Shown here piece after piece: positions 1 to 6,660 of a stretch of 17,275 nt of DNA. Origin of the DNA: Alphaproteobacteria bacterium (lineage in GTDB: Bacteria; Pseudomonadota; Alphaproteobacteria; Geminicoccales; Geminicoccaceae); contig JALSRW010000140.1 of NCBI GenBank assembly GCA_026984595.1, positions 1 to 17,275 on the forward strand. Direction: 5' to 3'. Each line of letters begins with the position of its first letter. Within the stretch, counting starts at the first letter, position 1. Made by a program: the position numbers and the translations under genes. The notes beneath the pieces are model-generated. The model was not told where the DNA came from and ran no database searches. It worked only from the letters and a program-made list of their open reading frames with translations.

Positions 1-782
1 TCGTTGGCCGGCCCCGGCGCCCCGGTGACCCAGGCGATGCGGCCGTCGCGGATGTGGTAGGTGAGCTGGCAACCCACGCCGCAATAGGGGCAGACGCTGC
101 GCACCTCGCGCTCGGCTCGGAGATCGCCGCGGCCCGTCTCGCGATCGACCACACTGGCCGGCAGGAGAGCACCGGTGGGACAGGCCTGCACGCATTCGCC
201 GCAGGCGACACAGGTCGAGGCGCCCATGGGATCGTCCATGTCGAAGACGATCTTCGCCTCGTGGCCGCGCCAGGCCATGCCGATCACGTCGTTGACCTGC
301 ACCTCGCGGCAGGCGCGCACGCAGAGGTTGCATTGGATGCAGGCGTCGAGCTGCACCGCCATCGCCGGATGCGACCAGTCGGGCGCCGGTTGCGGGCGGG
401 CCGGAAAGCGGCTTTCGGTGACCCCGATCCGCTCCGCCCACTGCCACAGGCGCGAGCCCGGGTCATGAGCATCGGCGCGCGGCGGCTGATCTGCGAGCAG
501 CAGCTCCATCACCGTCGCGCGCGCCTTGCGCGCCCGCGACGAGGCGGAATGGACCGCCATTCCGGGGCTCGGCCGGCGGACACAGGAGGCGGCCAGGGTC
601 CGCTCGCCCTCGATCTCCACCATGCAGGCACGGCAGTTGCCGTCGGCCCGGTAGCCGGGCTCCGGCAGCCAGCAGAGATGGGGGATTTCGGTGCCCTCGC
701 GCGCCGCCACCTGCCAGATGGTCTCGCCCGGCCGGGCCTCGACCTCGCGCCCGTCGAGCAGAAAACGGATGGTCTCGGGCAT
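1..782 (-). CDS. fdsA: NAD-dependent formate dehydrogenase, catalytic alpha subunit (N-terminal 260 residues; cut by window edge)
   Basis: Catalytic subunit of a soluble NAD-linked formate dehydrogenase (formate to CO2, electrons to NAD+ through the partner subunit). Only the iron-sulfur N-terminus is inside the window. It has a plant-type [2Fe-2S] domain with C37, C50, C53 and C67, two [4Fe-4S] sets (C148/151/154/158 and C191/194/197/201), and the start of the molybdopterin domain's cluster motif (C231, C234, C238). The Mo/W-binding part lies beyond position 1. The stretch between the [2Fe-2S] and ferredoxin domains (about 95-125) lacks the His/Cys cluster motif seen in NuoG and some FdsA proteins, which suggests the M. 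extorquens FDH1A subtype. The ATG at 782 lies 6 bases after the stop of the diaphorase gene, so the two are co-transcribed. No Tat or Sec signal is present, so it is cytoplasmic. The family call is firm; the choice of Mo or W cannot be read here. Confidence 0.93.
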   Translation of the reverse strand, partial: MPETIRFLLDGREVEARPGETIWQVAAREGTEIPHLCWLPEPGYRADGNCRACMVEIEGERTLAASCVRRPSPGMAVHSASSRARKARATVMELLLADQPPRADAHDPGSRLWQWAERIGVTESRFPARPQPAPDWSHPAMAVQLDACIQCNLCVRACREVQVNDVIGMAWRGHEAKIVFDMDDPMGASTCVACGECVQACPTGALLPASVVDRETGRGDLRAEREVRSVCPYCGVGCQLTYHIRDGRIAWVTGAPGPAN

Positions 783-788
783 CGCCGC

Positions 789-2480
789 TTACTCCGAGGG
801 CTCGAAGATTTCGGGAAAGAAGCGGAACAGGCTTTTCAGGGGATTGCCGGCGGCCTGGCCGAGACCGCAGATCGAGGCCTCGGCCATCACCTCGGCGAGA
901 GCATCGAGCAGCGTCCGGTCCCACTCTCCGGCTTCCATCAGCCGTACCGCCTTCTCGGTGCCCGCCCGACAGGGGGTGCACTGGCCGCAGGATTCCGCGG
1001 CGAAGAAACGCAGCAGGTTGCGGGCCACGGCCCGCAGATCGTCCCGGTCGGAGAGTACGATCACCGCATGCGAGCCGACGAAGCAGCCGTGCTCCTCGAG
1101 GGTGCCGAAATCGAGGGGGATATCGGCCATGCTGGCGGGCAGGATGCCGCCCGAGGCACCGCCCGGAAGATAGGCCCCGAGCCGGTGCCCTTCGGCCATG
1201 CCGCCGCAGAACTCCTCGATCAGCTCGCGGGCGGTGATGCCCGCGGGAGCACGCTTGACGCCCGGCTGCCGGACCCGTCCCGACACCGAGAAGGAGCGGA
1301 AGCCCTTGTGCCCCCGCCTGCCCTGGGCGGCGAACCAGTCGGCGCCCTTTTCGAGGATGTCCCGGACCCAGAACAGGGTCTCCACATTGTTGACCAGCGT
1401 CGGGCGGCCGAAGAGCCCCACGCTCGCCACATAGGGCGGGCGATGACGGGGCAGGCCGCGTTTGCCCTCGATGCTCTCGATCATCGCCGATTCCTCGCCG
1501 CAGATATAGGCACCGGCGCCGCGGCGCAGCTCGATGAAGCCGGGGGCGACGATCCCCGCTTTCTCGAGCTCGGCGATTTCCGCCCCCAGCAGGGCGTGGA
1601 TCTCGGGATACTCGTCGCGGAGATAGATGTAGATGCGCTCGATGCCGACCACCGCGGCGGCGATCAGCGCGCCTTCGAGCATCCGGTGGGGATCGCTCGC
1701 CAGACAGTGGCGGTCCTTGAAAGTGCCGGGCTCGCCCTCGTCGGCGTTGACCGTGAGATAGCGCGGGGCGGGCTGCTCGGCGACGATCCGCCATTTGCGC
1801 CCGGTGGGAAAGCCCGCCCCACCGAGCCCGCGCAGACCGGCGTTACTCAGCACCTCGATCACGTCTCTGCGGGAACCGCTCCGCACCGCTTCCAGCAGCC
1901 GATACCCGCCCATGTTGCGGTAGGCGGCGAGCCCGATATGGGAAGGCGGCTCGGCCTCGAGATCGTCGGTTTCCACCAGGCGCACCACCTCTGCCGCCTC
2001 TGCCGGGGCCAGGAGCCGCGTTTCCGCCATGCAGGCGGGCGCCCGGTCGCAGGCGCCCATGCAGGGGGCGTGCAGCACGCGCACCCGGGCGGGATCGAGG
2101 CGGCGCTGCAGAGCCTCGTACAGTTCGGCGGCGCCGGCCAGCATGCAGGGAAGGCTGTCGCAGACCCGGATGGTGACCGGCGGCGGCGCTTCCTCGCCTT
2201 CCTTCACCACATCGAAATGGGCATAGAAGGTGGCGACCTCGTAGACCGCCGCCTGGGGCAGGCGCATCTCCTCGGCGAGCGCGGCCAGATGACGGGCGGA
2301 AAGGTGGCCGAAGCCGTCCTGCAGAAGGTGCAGATGTTCGATCAGCAGATCGGGGCGTCGTGGCCGATCGCCGAGCAGCGCCCGTACCTCTGCGAGTGCC
2401 CCGGGATCGACCTGGCGGCCCCGTGGCGTGGTTCTCCCGCGCGGTTCCCGTCCCTCGATGCGTCCCCGGCTCGCGCCCAT
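789..2480 (-). CDS. fdsB: NAD-dependent formate dehydrogenase beta subunit, NuoE-NuoF (FdsG-FdsB) fusion
   Basis: Diaphorase subunit that carries electrons from the formate dehydrogenase alpha subunit to NAD+. Residue numbers are for the 563-residue product. Residues about 20-170 are a NuoE/FdsG thioredoxin-like [2Fe-2S] domain with C107-x4-C112 and C140-x3-C144. Residues about 180-560 are NuoF/FdsB, with the FMN-site motif GLGGAGFPTG (218-227), the glycine-rich NADH/FMN segment around 321-339, and the [4Fe-4S] ligands C498, C501, C504 and C538. In many bacteria these are two genes; the fused form is the one known from M. extorquens FDH1. The ATG at 2480 was chosen because a purine-rich GGGGGGAG lies just upstream; an in-frame GTG at 2555 would add 25 residues but has no visible ribosome site. 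The gene sits directly upstream of the alpha subunit. Confidence 0.95.
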   Translation of the reverse strand: MGASRGRIEGREPRGRTTPRGRQVDPGALAEVRALLGDRPRRPDLLIEHLHLLQDGFGHLSARHLAALAEEMRLPQAAVYEVATFYAHFDVVKEGEEAPPPVTIRVCDSLPCMLAGAAELYEALQRRLDPARVRVLHAPCMGACDRAPACMAETRLLAPAEAAEVVRLVETDDLEAEPPSHIGLAAYRNMGGYRLLEAVRSGSRRDVIEVLSNAGLRGLGGAGFPTGRKWRIVAEQPAPRYLTVNADEGEPGTFKDRHCLASDPHRMLEGALIAAAVVGIERIYIYLRDEYPEIHALLGAEIAELEKAGIVAPGFIELRRGAGAYICGEESAMIESIEGKRGLPRHRPPYVASVGLFGRPTLVNNVETLFWVRDILEKGADWFAAQGRRGHKGFRSFSVSGRVRQPGVKRAPAGITARELIEEFCGGMAEGHRLGAYLPGGASGGILPASMADIPLDFGTLEEHGCFVGSHAVIVLSDRDDLRAVARNLLRFFAAESCGQCTPCRAGTEKAVRLMEAGEWDRTLLDALAEVMAEASICGLGQAAGNPLKSLFRFFPEIFEPSE

Positions 2481-2607
2481 TGCTCCCCCCGAAACACCCT
2501 GGATCGACGCTGTATGCTTTCCCCGCAGGAGACGGTCGTCGACCCTCCCGCCCACAGGCGATGCGCGGTTTTCGCCCCTGCTGCAAGAAGAAAAATGGCC
2601 CGGTGGC
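2481..2607 (-). promoter_or_regulatory. Intergenic leader of the NAD-dependent formate dehydrogenase genes
   Basis: A 127-base gap separates the 52-residue membrane peptide from the diaphorase gene. It is the largest gap in the left part of the window and lies where a new transcript for the cytoplasmic enzyme would be expected. An interrupted palindrome, GGTCG-T-CGACC (2534-2544), could be an operator half-site pair. I could not find a convincing -35/-10 pair. The function is inferred from position only. Confidence 0.3.
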
Positions 2608-2608
2608 C
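2585..2608 (-). terminator. Possible weak intrinsic terminator after the WD40-cytochrome c / 52-aa peptide genes
   Basis: On the minus strand, directly at the stop codon of the 52-residue peptide, GGCC-ACCG-GGCC (2597-2608) can fold into a 4-bp GC stem. It is followed by a T-rich run, A-TTTTT-CTTCTT (2585-2595 read in reverse). The stem is short, so this is weak, but the position at an operon boundary fits. Confidence 0.3.
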
Positions 2609-2766
2609 TACCATGCGGGCGAGGGCAGGTCCTCCGGCGAGAGGCGCACGCTCGGCTGGCTCGGCACCACGGCGCTGTTCCACTGTGGTTCCAACCACTG
2701 GAAGGTGAAATGCACCGTGACGGCGATCCCCACGGTCGCGAGCAGAGCGGTCAAAAACGGTTTCAT
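2608..2766 (-). CDS. 52-residue single-span membrane peptide, unknown function
   Basis: Small protein with a hydrophobic N-terminal segment (about residues 4-20, preceded by a single Lys) and a polar, proline-rich tail. It is probably a membrane-anchored peptide with its C-terminus outside. I recognise no family. Its ATG overlaps the TGA of the upstream WD40-cytochrome c gene (ATGA, 2763-2766), the classic arrangement for translational coupling, and this is the main reason to accept such a short reading frame as a gene. It is the last gene before the gap that precedes the NAD-linked formate dehydrogenase. By context it may help anchor or assemble the cytochrome c or the formate dehydrogenase membrane part; that is inference. 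Confidence 0.65.
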   Translation of the reverse strand: MKPFLTALLATVGIAVTVHFTFQWLEPQWNSAVVPSQPSVRLSPEDLPSPAW

Positions 2767-4142
2767 GGGCGCTTTCCCGGTTGCTGCGGGCCGTTTTCGG
2801 GCCGGGTGACGCGGGCGATGTAGGCCACCAGCTCGGCCCGGTCCTCGGGGTCCGGCATGCGCTGGAAGGGCATTCTGGTACCCGGCAAGTAGTTCTCCGG
2901 GCCGAGCTCGAACAGCCGCGCCAGGGTTTCCTCGGTCCAGACGATGCCGCTCTCCGCCAGTGCCCGGCTGTAGGGATAGCCCGACACGGAGCCGGCCCGG
3001 CGGCCGATCAGCCCGTAGAAGGTGGGGCCGGACTTGTTCTCGCTGTCCGGGGTCACCGAATGGCATTTGCTGCAGGTGCGGAAGAGCTTGGCGCCGCGAT
3101 CGTGCCCCGACAACCTGTCGGTGGCGGTGCGATAGAGATCGGGCGGACCCGCGAGGAGGGCGCCGCTGGCCACCTCCCAGACGCGCATGGCACCGTCGTT
3201 GTGGACCGAATAGAGGGTCCGGCCATCGCCGGCAAAGGCGAGTCCCCAGACCGGCCCCTCGGGGGCGCGCAGAACCCGTTCGGCGCGTCCTTCGGCGAGG
3301 TTCCACAAATAGATGGTGCCGGCCGCGGTGCCGCTGGCGAGACGCCCGGCGGTGGCCGAGGCGGCCAGACCGAGCACCGGCTTTTCCTGTCCCTCGAAAC
3401 GAAACAGCTCGTCTCCGCCAGCGACCGCATGGCCGCGGATGGTGCCGTCGATGGAGCCGGTCACCAGCCGGTCGTCGAGCAGCAGCAGACGGGTGATGGG
3501 AAAGCCGTTGCCCTTCTTCTCCCAGAGGGGAACGCCATCGGCGAGACGCCAGAGACGCAGGGCGCCGGTATGATCGCCGGCGGCGAGCAACCTCCCGTTC
3601 TCGGCGAAAGCCACCGTGGTGAAGCGCCGCGACGGGTCGCGAAAGCGCCGCAGCTCGCGGCCCGAAGGCAGATCCCAGACGCGCACCGTGCCGTCCCAGC
3701 CGGCCGAGGCGGCACGCTTCCCGTCGCCGCTCAGAGCCACGGCCGCCACCTTCGCCTCGTGTCCCCGAAGTCGTGCACGCAGGGTTCCCTGATCGAGGTT
3801 CCAGACCCCCACGGTGCCGTCGTCGCTGGCCGAGACCGCGAGCCGCCCATCGGCCGAGACCGCCACATCGTTGAGCGGTGCGTCATGACCGAGCAGGCGC
3901 CGCAAGGGTGCGAGCCGCGCCAGATCCCAGACCACCAGGCTGTAGTCGAAGCCGGCGGTCACCGCGTAGCGGTCGTCGCCGGTCAGGGCCACCGCCTTGG
4001 CCGGCCCCCCATGCTGGACCAGGGGCGCATCGGTCTCGGCCATCGCGCTCGCGGTCCAGACGATCGCACCGGCGAGAACGACGGCCCAGCCGGCGGAACC
4101 TTTCGTTGGATGGCGAAATTCGGGGTTCTTTTGCCATCGCAT
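2763..4142 (-). CDS. Secreted WD40 seven-bladed propeller fused to a class I cytochrome c
   Basis: 459 residues. An N-terminal Sec-type signal (hydrophobic about 17-33, probable cleavage after AMA near 35) sends it to the periplasm. Residues about 44-325 contain seven WD40-like repeats with a period of about 42 residues. The repeat ends are visible as VWDL (71), VWNL (113), VWDL (155), LWRL (197), a degenerate fifth repeat near 238, LWNL (279) and VWEV (321), enough for a closed propeller. The C-terminal 115 residues are a mono-haem cytochrome c with C357-S-K-C360-H361, a GLIGRRAG segment as in c2/mitochondrial-type cytochromes, and M424 in GTRMPF as the likely sixth haem ligand. The start at 4142 has GAGG about 7 bases upstream. 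It follows the PepSY-like gene by 16 bases in the cytochrome b (gamma subunit) operon, so it may carry or accept electrons from the periplasmic formate dehydrogenase. That role is inferred, not known. Confidence 0.9.
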   Translation of the reverse strand: MRWQKNPEFRHPTKGSAGWAVVLAGAIVWTASAMAETDAPLVQHGGPAKAVALTGDDRYAVTAGFDYSLVVWDLARLAPLRRLLGHDAPLNDVAVSADGRLAVSASDDGTVGVWNLDQGTLRARLRGHEAKVAAVALSGDGKRAASAGWDGTVRVWDLPSGRELRRFRDPSRRFTTVAFAENGRLLAAGDHTGALRLWRLADGVPLWEKKGNGFPITRLLLLDDRLVTGSIDGTIRGHAVAGGDELFRFEGQEKPVLGLAASATAGRLASGTAAGTIYLWNLAEGRAERVLRAPEGPVWGLAFAGDGRTLYSVHNDGAMRVWEVASGALLAGPPDLYRTATDRLSGHDRGAKLFRTCSKCHSVTPDSENKSGPTFYGLIGRRAGSVSGYPYSRALAESGIVWTEETLARLFELGPENYLPGTRMPFQRMPDPEDRAELVAYIARVTRPENGPQQPGKRP

Positions 4143-4158
4143 GTGCGACCTCGCCGTT

Positions 4159-4527
4159 TCACTCCCTTTCGAACGTCCGCTCCCGGATCCGATCGGCGGT
4201 CGGTTCGGGCGCCGATCCCTTCACCGGCGGCGGCAGCTCGTAGCCGCTCGGCCCGTGGCCGAAGCGGGGCACCGGCTCGCCGCTTTCGGCATCGACCAGC
4301 AGGGTGCCGACCTGGAAGGCATCGTTGCGATTGCCGCCCGGCAGCATCACCGTGATCGCATAGAGGCGCCGCCCATTCTCTTCGAGCTCGCGCACCCGCA
4401 GCACATCGACTCCGTAGGTTTCGGCGAGCCGGCGTGCCACCTCCTGCGGAGTCAAGCCCCGGGCCGGCGTGGCGCCGAGCATGGCGACGATCCAGAGAAG
4501 CACCATCAGCGGGGCTCTGCGCGGCAT
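4159..4527 (-). CDS. Small secreted PepSY-like protein
   Basis: 122 residues. The N-terminus looks like a Sec signal peptide: two arginines, a hydrophobic run at about 7-20, and likely cleavage near residue 24 (PARG). The mature part begins LTPQEVARRL and contains an alpha-beta unit ending in GTLLVDAESGEPV (74-86), which resembles a PepSY domain; the tail is rich in charged residues and proline. PepSY domains often sit beside or within membrane redox proteins and are thought to modulate partner activity, but no biochemical role can be read here. The ATG at 4527 lies 8 bases after the stop of the cytochrome b gene, and the stop is 16 bases before the WD40-cytochrome c gene, so all three are one transcription unit. 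PepSY membership is tentative because it rests on pattern alone. Confidence 0.75.
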   Translation of the reverse strand: MPRRAPLMVLLWIVAMLGATPARGLTPQEVARRLAETYGVDVLRVRELEENGRRLYAITVMLPGGNRNDAFQVGTLLVDAESGEPVPRFGHGPSGYELPPPVKGSAPEPTADRIRERTFERE

Positions 4528-4535
4528 CTCGAGGC

Positions 4536-5648
4536 CTATTCCGCAGGTTGTTGCACGGTACCCTTGCGCGTCAGTTCCTCGAGCCAGAGATCGTGATGTT
4601 CCCGGGCCCAGTTGAGATCCACTTCGCCCTCCCACATCGCCTCGAAGGCGCCCTCCATGCCCAAGGTACCGATATAGATATGGGCGAGGATGACGCCGAT
4701 CATCACGATGCCGGACAGACCGTGCCAGATGGCCGCGAGCTGCTGTTCCTGCAGGGCCGAGAGCTCGGTGGGCAGACCCAGGGAGAACCAGGATTCGAGG
4801 AAACGGAAGGTCGCCTGGAAGAAATGGAGCTGATAGGGAAACAGGAGCTGCAGCCCGGACATGCTGAGGGAGAGGCCGCCCAGGATCACCACCCAGAAGA
4901 TCAGCTTCTGACCGGCGTTGAACTTCCTGGAGGGGACGTGGCCGCCGAACAGACCGCCGCCCTTGAGGATCCAGATCAGATCGTGGCGGTTGGGGAAGTT
5001 GAACCAGACCCACTGCAGGAACAGCAGGGTCAGACCGAGCATGAAGCCGAAGGCCAGGTAGTTGTGGGCGATTTTCCCATAGAGAGTGAGATCGGCGAAG
5101 GTCGAGCGGCCGATCAACGGCATCAGGATCTCGCGCCCGTACAGCATGTTGAGCCCGGTGAGGCCCAGAACGATGAAACAGGTCGCGGTCAGCCAATGCG
5201 AAAAACGTTCGAAGAAACCGAAGCGTGGCACCCGGATCCCCGAGCGTCCCGCGCGGATGCGGATCCGACCGCGTAGCGCGAAGAAGACCGCGATCACGAC
5301 AATCACCGCGAGCAGGAACACCGCCGGATAGACCCGATAGGGGCCGTTGCGGAGGGTACGCCAGAGTTCGCCTTCCGACTGGATCAGGCGTCCGGCCAGC
5401 GGGTCGGGGATCGAGACCTTGCCTTCCACGCCGCGGCGGATCTGCCGCCAGATGTCGGTGAGTGCGGGCTGCGGCACCACCGTCACCATGTCGGGTTCCG
5501 GATCGCCGCGCACCGCATTGGCCGGTGGCCGCACGCTTTCGGGGGGAACCGGGATCGGGGTCTGGGCGAGTGCGACCACCATCGGCAGGACGAAGAACAG
5601 TGCCAGCAGGCCCAGCCAGCCGGCGAATCGGCGAGAAGGAGTTCTCAT
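4536..5648 (-). CDS. fdh3C: Formate dehydrogenase cytochrome b (gamma) subunit
   Basis: 370-residue membrane subunit that takes electrons from the iron-sulfur beta subunit and passes them to the quinone pool through b haems. It has an N-terminal signal-like hydrophobic segment (about 9-28), a long extracytoplasmic loop (about 30-105), a helix at about 107-125, and then the four-helix FdnI/cytochrome b core (about 151-170, 194-215, 248-270, 306-328). Candidate haem histidines are H151 (FSHW), H195 (AHNY), H309 (WHG) and H323 (AHIY). It is much longer at the N-terminus than E. coli FdnI, as is usual for the long proteobacterial form. The start at 5648 is supported by GGAGGTGAG just upstream. 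The PepSY-like and WD40-cytochrome c genes follow immediately. The gene lies on the far side of a terminator from the alpha and beta genes. Confidence 0.93.
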   Translation of the reverse strand: MRTPSRRFAGWLGLLALFFVLPMVVALAQTPIPVPPESVRPPANAVRGDPEPDMVTVVPQPALTDIWRQIRRGVEGKVSIPDPLAGRLIQSEGELWRTLRNGPYRVYPAVFLLAVIVVIAVFFALRGRIRIRAGRSGIRVPRFGFFERFSHWLTATCFIVLGLTGLNMLYGREILMPLIGRSTFADLTLYGKIAHNYLAFGFMLGLTLLFLQWVWFNFPNRHDLIWILKGGGLFGGHVPSRKFNAGQKLIFWVVILGGLSLSMSGLQLLFPYQLHFFQATFRFLESWFSLGLPTELSALQEQQLAAIWHGLSGIVMIGVILAHIYIGTLGMEGAFEAMWEGEVDLNWAREHHDLWLEELTRKGTVQQPAE

Positions 5649-5665
5649 GCTCACCTCCAGCCCCG

Positions 5666-5911
5666 TCAGAAGCGTTCGAACCGCGCGCGCTCGCGCGTTC
5701 GCTCGACCATTCCGTCCGGTAACGGCGTTTCCACGGGGCCGACATAGCGTCCCTTCTCCAAGGTCAGGGGACGGCTCGTCAGAGGCCGGTCCCCGAGATC
5801 CCGGACGACCCAGATCAGGAGGCCGAGCAGGGCCAGTGCGACGATCACCCGGATCACGATGCCCAGAATGCTGCCGCCGCTGCCGCCGGTCTGCGCTGCC
5901 GATTCCGCCAT
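5666..5911 (-). CDS. 81-residue single-span membrane protein between formate dehydrogenase beta and gamma genes
   Basis: The protein has a short Ser/Gly-rich N-terminus, one strongly hydrophobic helix (about 15-36, ILGIVIRVIVALALLGLLIW) and a basic, Arg-rich C-terminal tail of about 45 residues. The positive charge after the helix suggests the tail is cytoplasmic. I do not recognise a named family. It is 17 bases upstream of the cytochrome b gene and is the first gene after the terminator, so it leads the gamma/PepSY/cytochrome c transcript. GGAGGT (about 11 bases upstream) and AGGA (adjacent to the ATG) could both serve as ribosome sites. A role as an assembly factor or extra subunit of the membrane part is a guess from position. 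Confidence 0.8.
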   Translation of the reverse strand: MAESAAQTGGSGGSILGIVIRVIVALALLGLLIWVVRDLGDRPLTSRPLTLEKGRYVGPVETPLPDGMVERTRERARFERF

Positions 5912-5963
5912 TCCTCGTGGTACCTCCGCGCATCCTGCGTTGTCTTACTGCAGGCCCGGACCG

Positions 5964-5993
5964 AAAAAAAGCGGCGAGGCAAGACCCCGCCGC
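5964..5993 (-). terminator. Strong intrinsic terminator between formate dehydrogenase beta and gamma genes
   Basis: Read on the minus strand: GCGGCG (5993-5988) pairs with CGCCGC (5976-5971). Inner GGG/CCT pairing (one G-T wobble) extends the stem to about 9 bp around a 5-base TCTTG loop. Seven T residues follow immediately (5970-5964). This is a textbook rho-independent terminator, 56 bases after the beta-subunit stop codon and 53 bases before the next gene. Confidence 0.88.
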
Positions 5994-6012
5994 CCCGGGA
6001 GCATGAGGGCGG

Positions 6013-6039
6013 GGGTCGGAGACGATGCGTCTCCGACCC
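6013..6039 (-). repeat. Perfect 12-bp inverted repeat just after the beta-subunit stop
   Basis: GGGTCGGAGACG (6013-6024) and its exact reverse complement CGTCTCCGACCC (6028-6039) flank a 3-base loop. It starts 10 bases after the stop codon of the beta gene and is followed by the T-tract terminator. It has no T run of its own, so it probably acts as an mRNA 3'-end stabiliser or forms a tandem terminator with the next hairpin. Confidence 0.85.
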
Positions 6040-6048
6040 GTGCGATCC

Positions 6049-6645
6049 TCAGATGCCGCCCTTGATCTGGTAGGCGGTGCCCCATCCCCAGGCACCGGCG
6101 CCGAAGCCGCGTGCGACGATGCGTTCCCGGTAGATGTCCGAGATCACGTCGCCATCGCCGGCGAGCAGCGCCTTGGTGGCGCACATCTCCGCACAGATCG
6201 GCAGCTTGCCCTCGGCCAGACGGTTGGCCCCGTACATGCGGTACTCCGCCTCGCTGTTGTCGGGCAACGGACCGCCGCTGCAGAAGGTGCATTTGTCCAT
6301 CTTGCCGCGGGTACCGAAATTGCCGGTCTGCGGATACTGCGGCGCCCCGAACGGGCAGGCGTAGAAACAGTAGCCGCAGCCGATGCACAGCTCCTTGTTG
6401 TGCAGCACCACCCCTTCTTCGGTCTGATAGAAGATGTCGACCGGGCAGACCGCCATGCAGGGCGGATCGGAGCAATGCATGCAGGCCACGGAGATCGAGC
6501 GCTCGCCGGGCATGCCGTCGTTGAGGGTGACCACCCGCCGCCGGTTGATGCCCCAGGGCACATCGTTCTCGTTCTTGCAGGCGGTGACGCAGGCGTTGCA
6601 CTCGATGCAGCGGTCCGCGTCGACCAGGAATTTCATTCTCGCCAT
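6049..6645 (-). CDS. fdh3B: Formate dehydrogenase iron-sulfur beta subunit, FDH3 type
   Basis: 198-residue electron-transfer subunit of the periplasmic formate dehydrogenase, carrying electrons from the alpha subunit to the cytochrome b. Sixteen cysteines form four [4Fe-4S] sets: C13/16/19/23, C55/58/63/67, C87/90/93/97 and C119/122/151/155, in the usual interleaved DMSO-reductase beta arrangement. It has no signal peptide, so it presumably leaves the cytoplasm by hitch-hiking on the Tat signal of the alpha subunit. It lacks the C-terminal transmembrane helix found in E. coli FdnH/FdoH, so its membrane link must come from the gamma subunit or another protein. The ribosome site TAAGGAGG lies 7 bases before the ATG and includes the TAA stop of the alpha gene. 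Confidence 0.96.
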   Translation of the reverse strand: MARMKFLVDADRCIECNACVTACKNENDVPWGINRRRVVTLNDGMPGERSISVACMHCSDPPCMAVCPVDIFYQTEEGVVLHNKELCIGCGYCFYACPFGAPQYPQTGNFGTRGKMDKCTFCSGGPLPDNSEAEYRMYGANRLAEGKLPICAEMCATKALLAGDGDVISDIYRERIVARGFGAGAWGWGTAYQIKGGI

Positions 6646-6652
6646 TGTCTAG

Positions 6653-6660
6653 CCTCCTTA
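6653..6660 (-). promoter_or_regulatory. Consensus ribosome-binding site of the beta gene, overlapping the alpha stop codon
   Basis: TAAGGAGG on the minus strand. Its first three bases are the stop codon of the alpha subunit, and it is 7 bases upstream of the beta ATG. The arrangement suggests translational coupling that keeps the two subunits in balance. Confidence 0.85.

Noticed and set aside
54..2708. 884-residue open frame on the plus strand
   Set aside because: It is antisense to the diaphorase and alpha-subunit genes, is rich in Arg/Gly/His/Ala, has no recognisable motif, and is a typical artefact of high-GC DNA.
2781..4355. 524-residue open frame on the plus strand
   Set aside because: It is antisense to the WD40-cytochrome c gene. 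Its periodic look comes from the WD40 repeats on the other strand.
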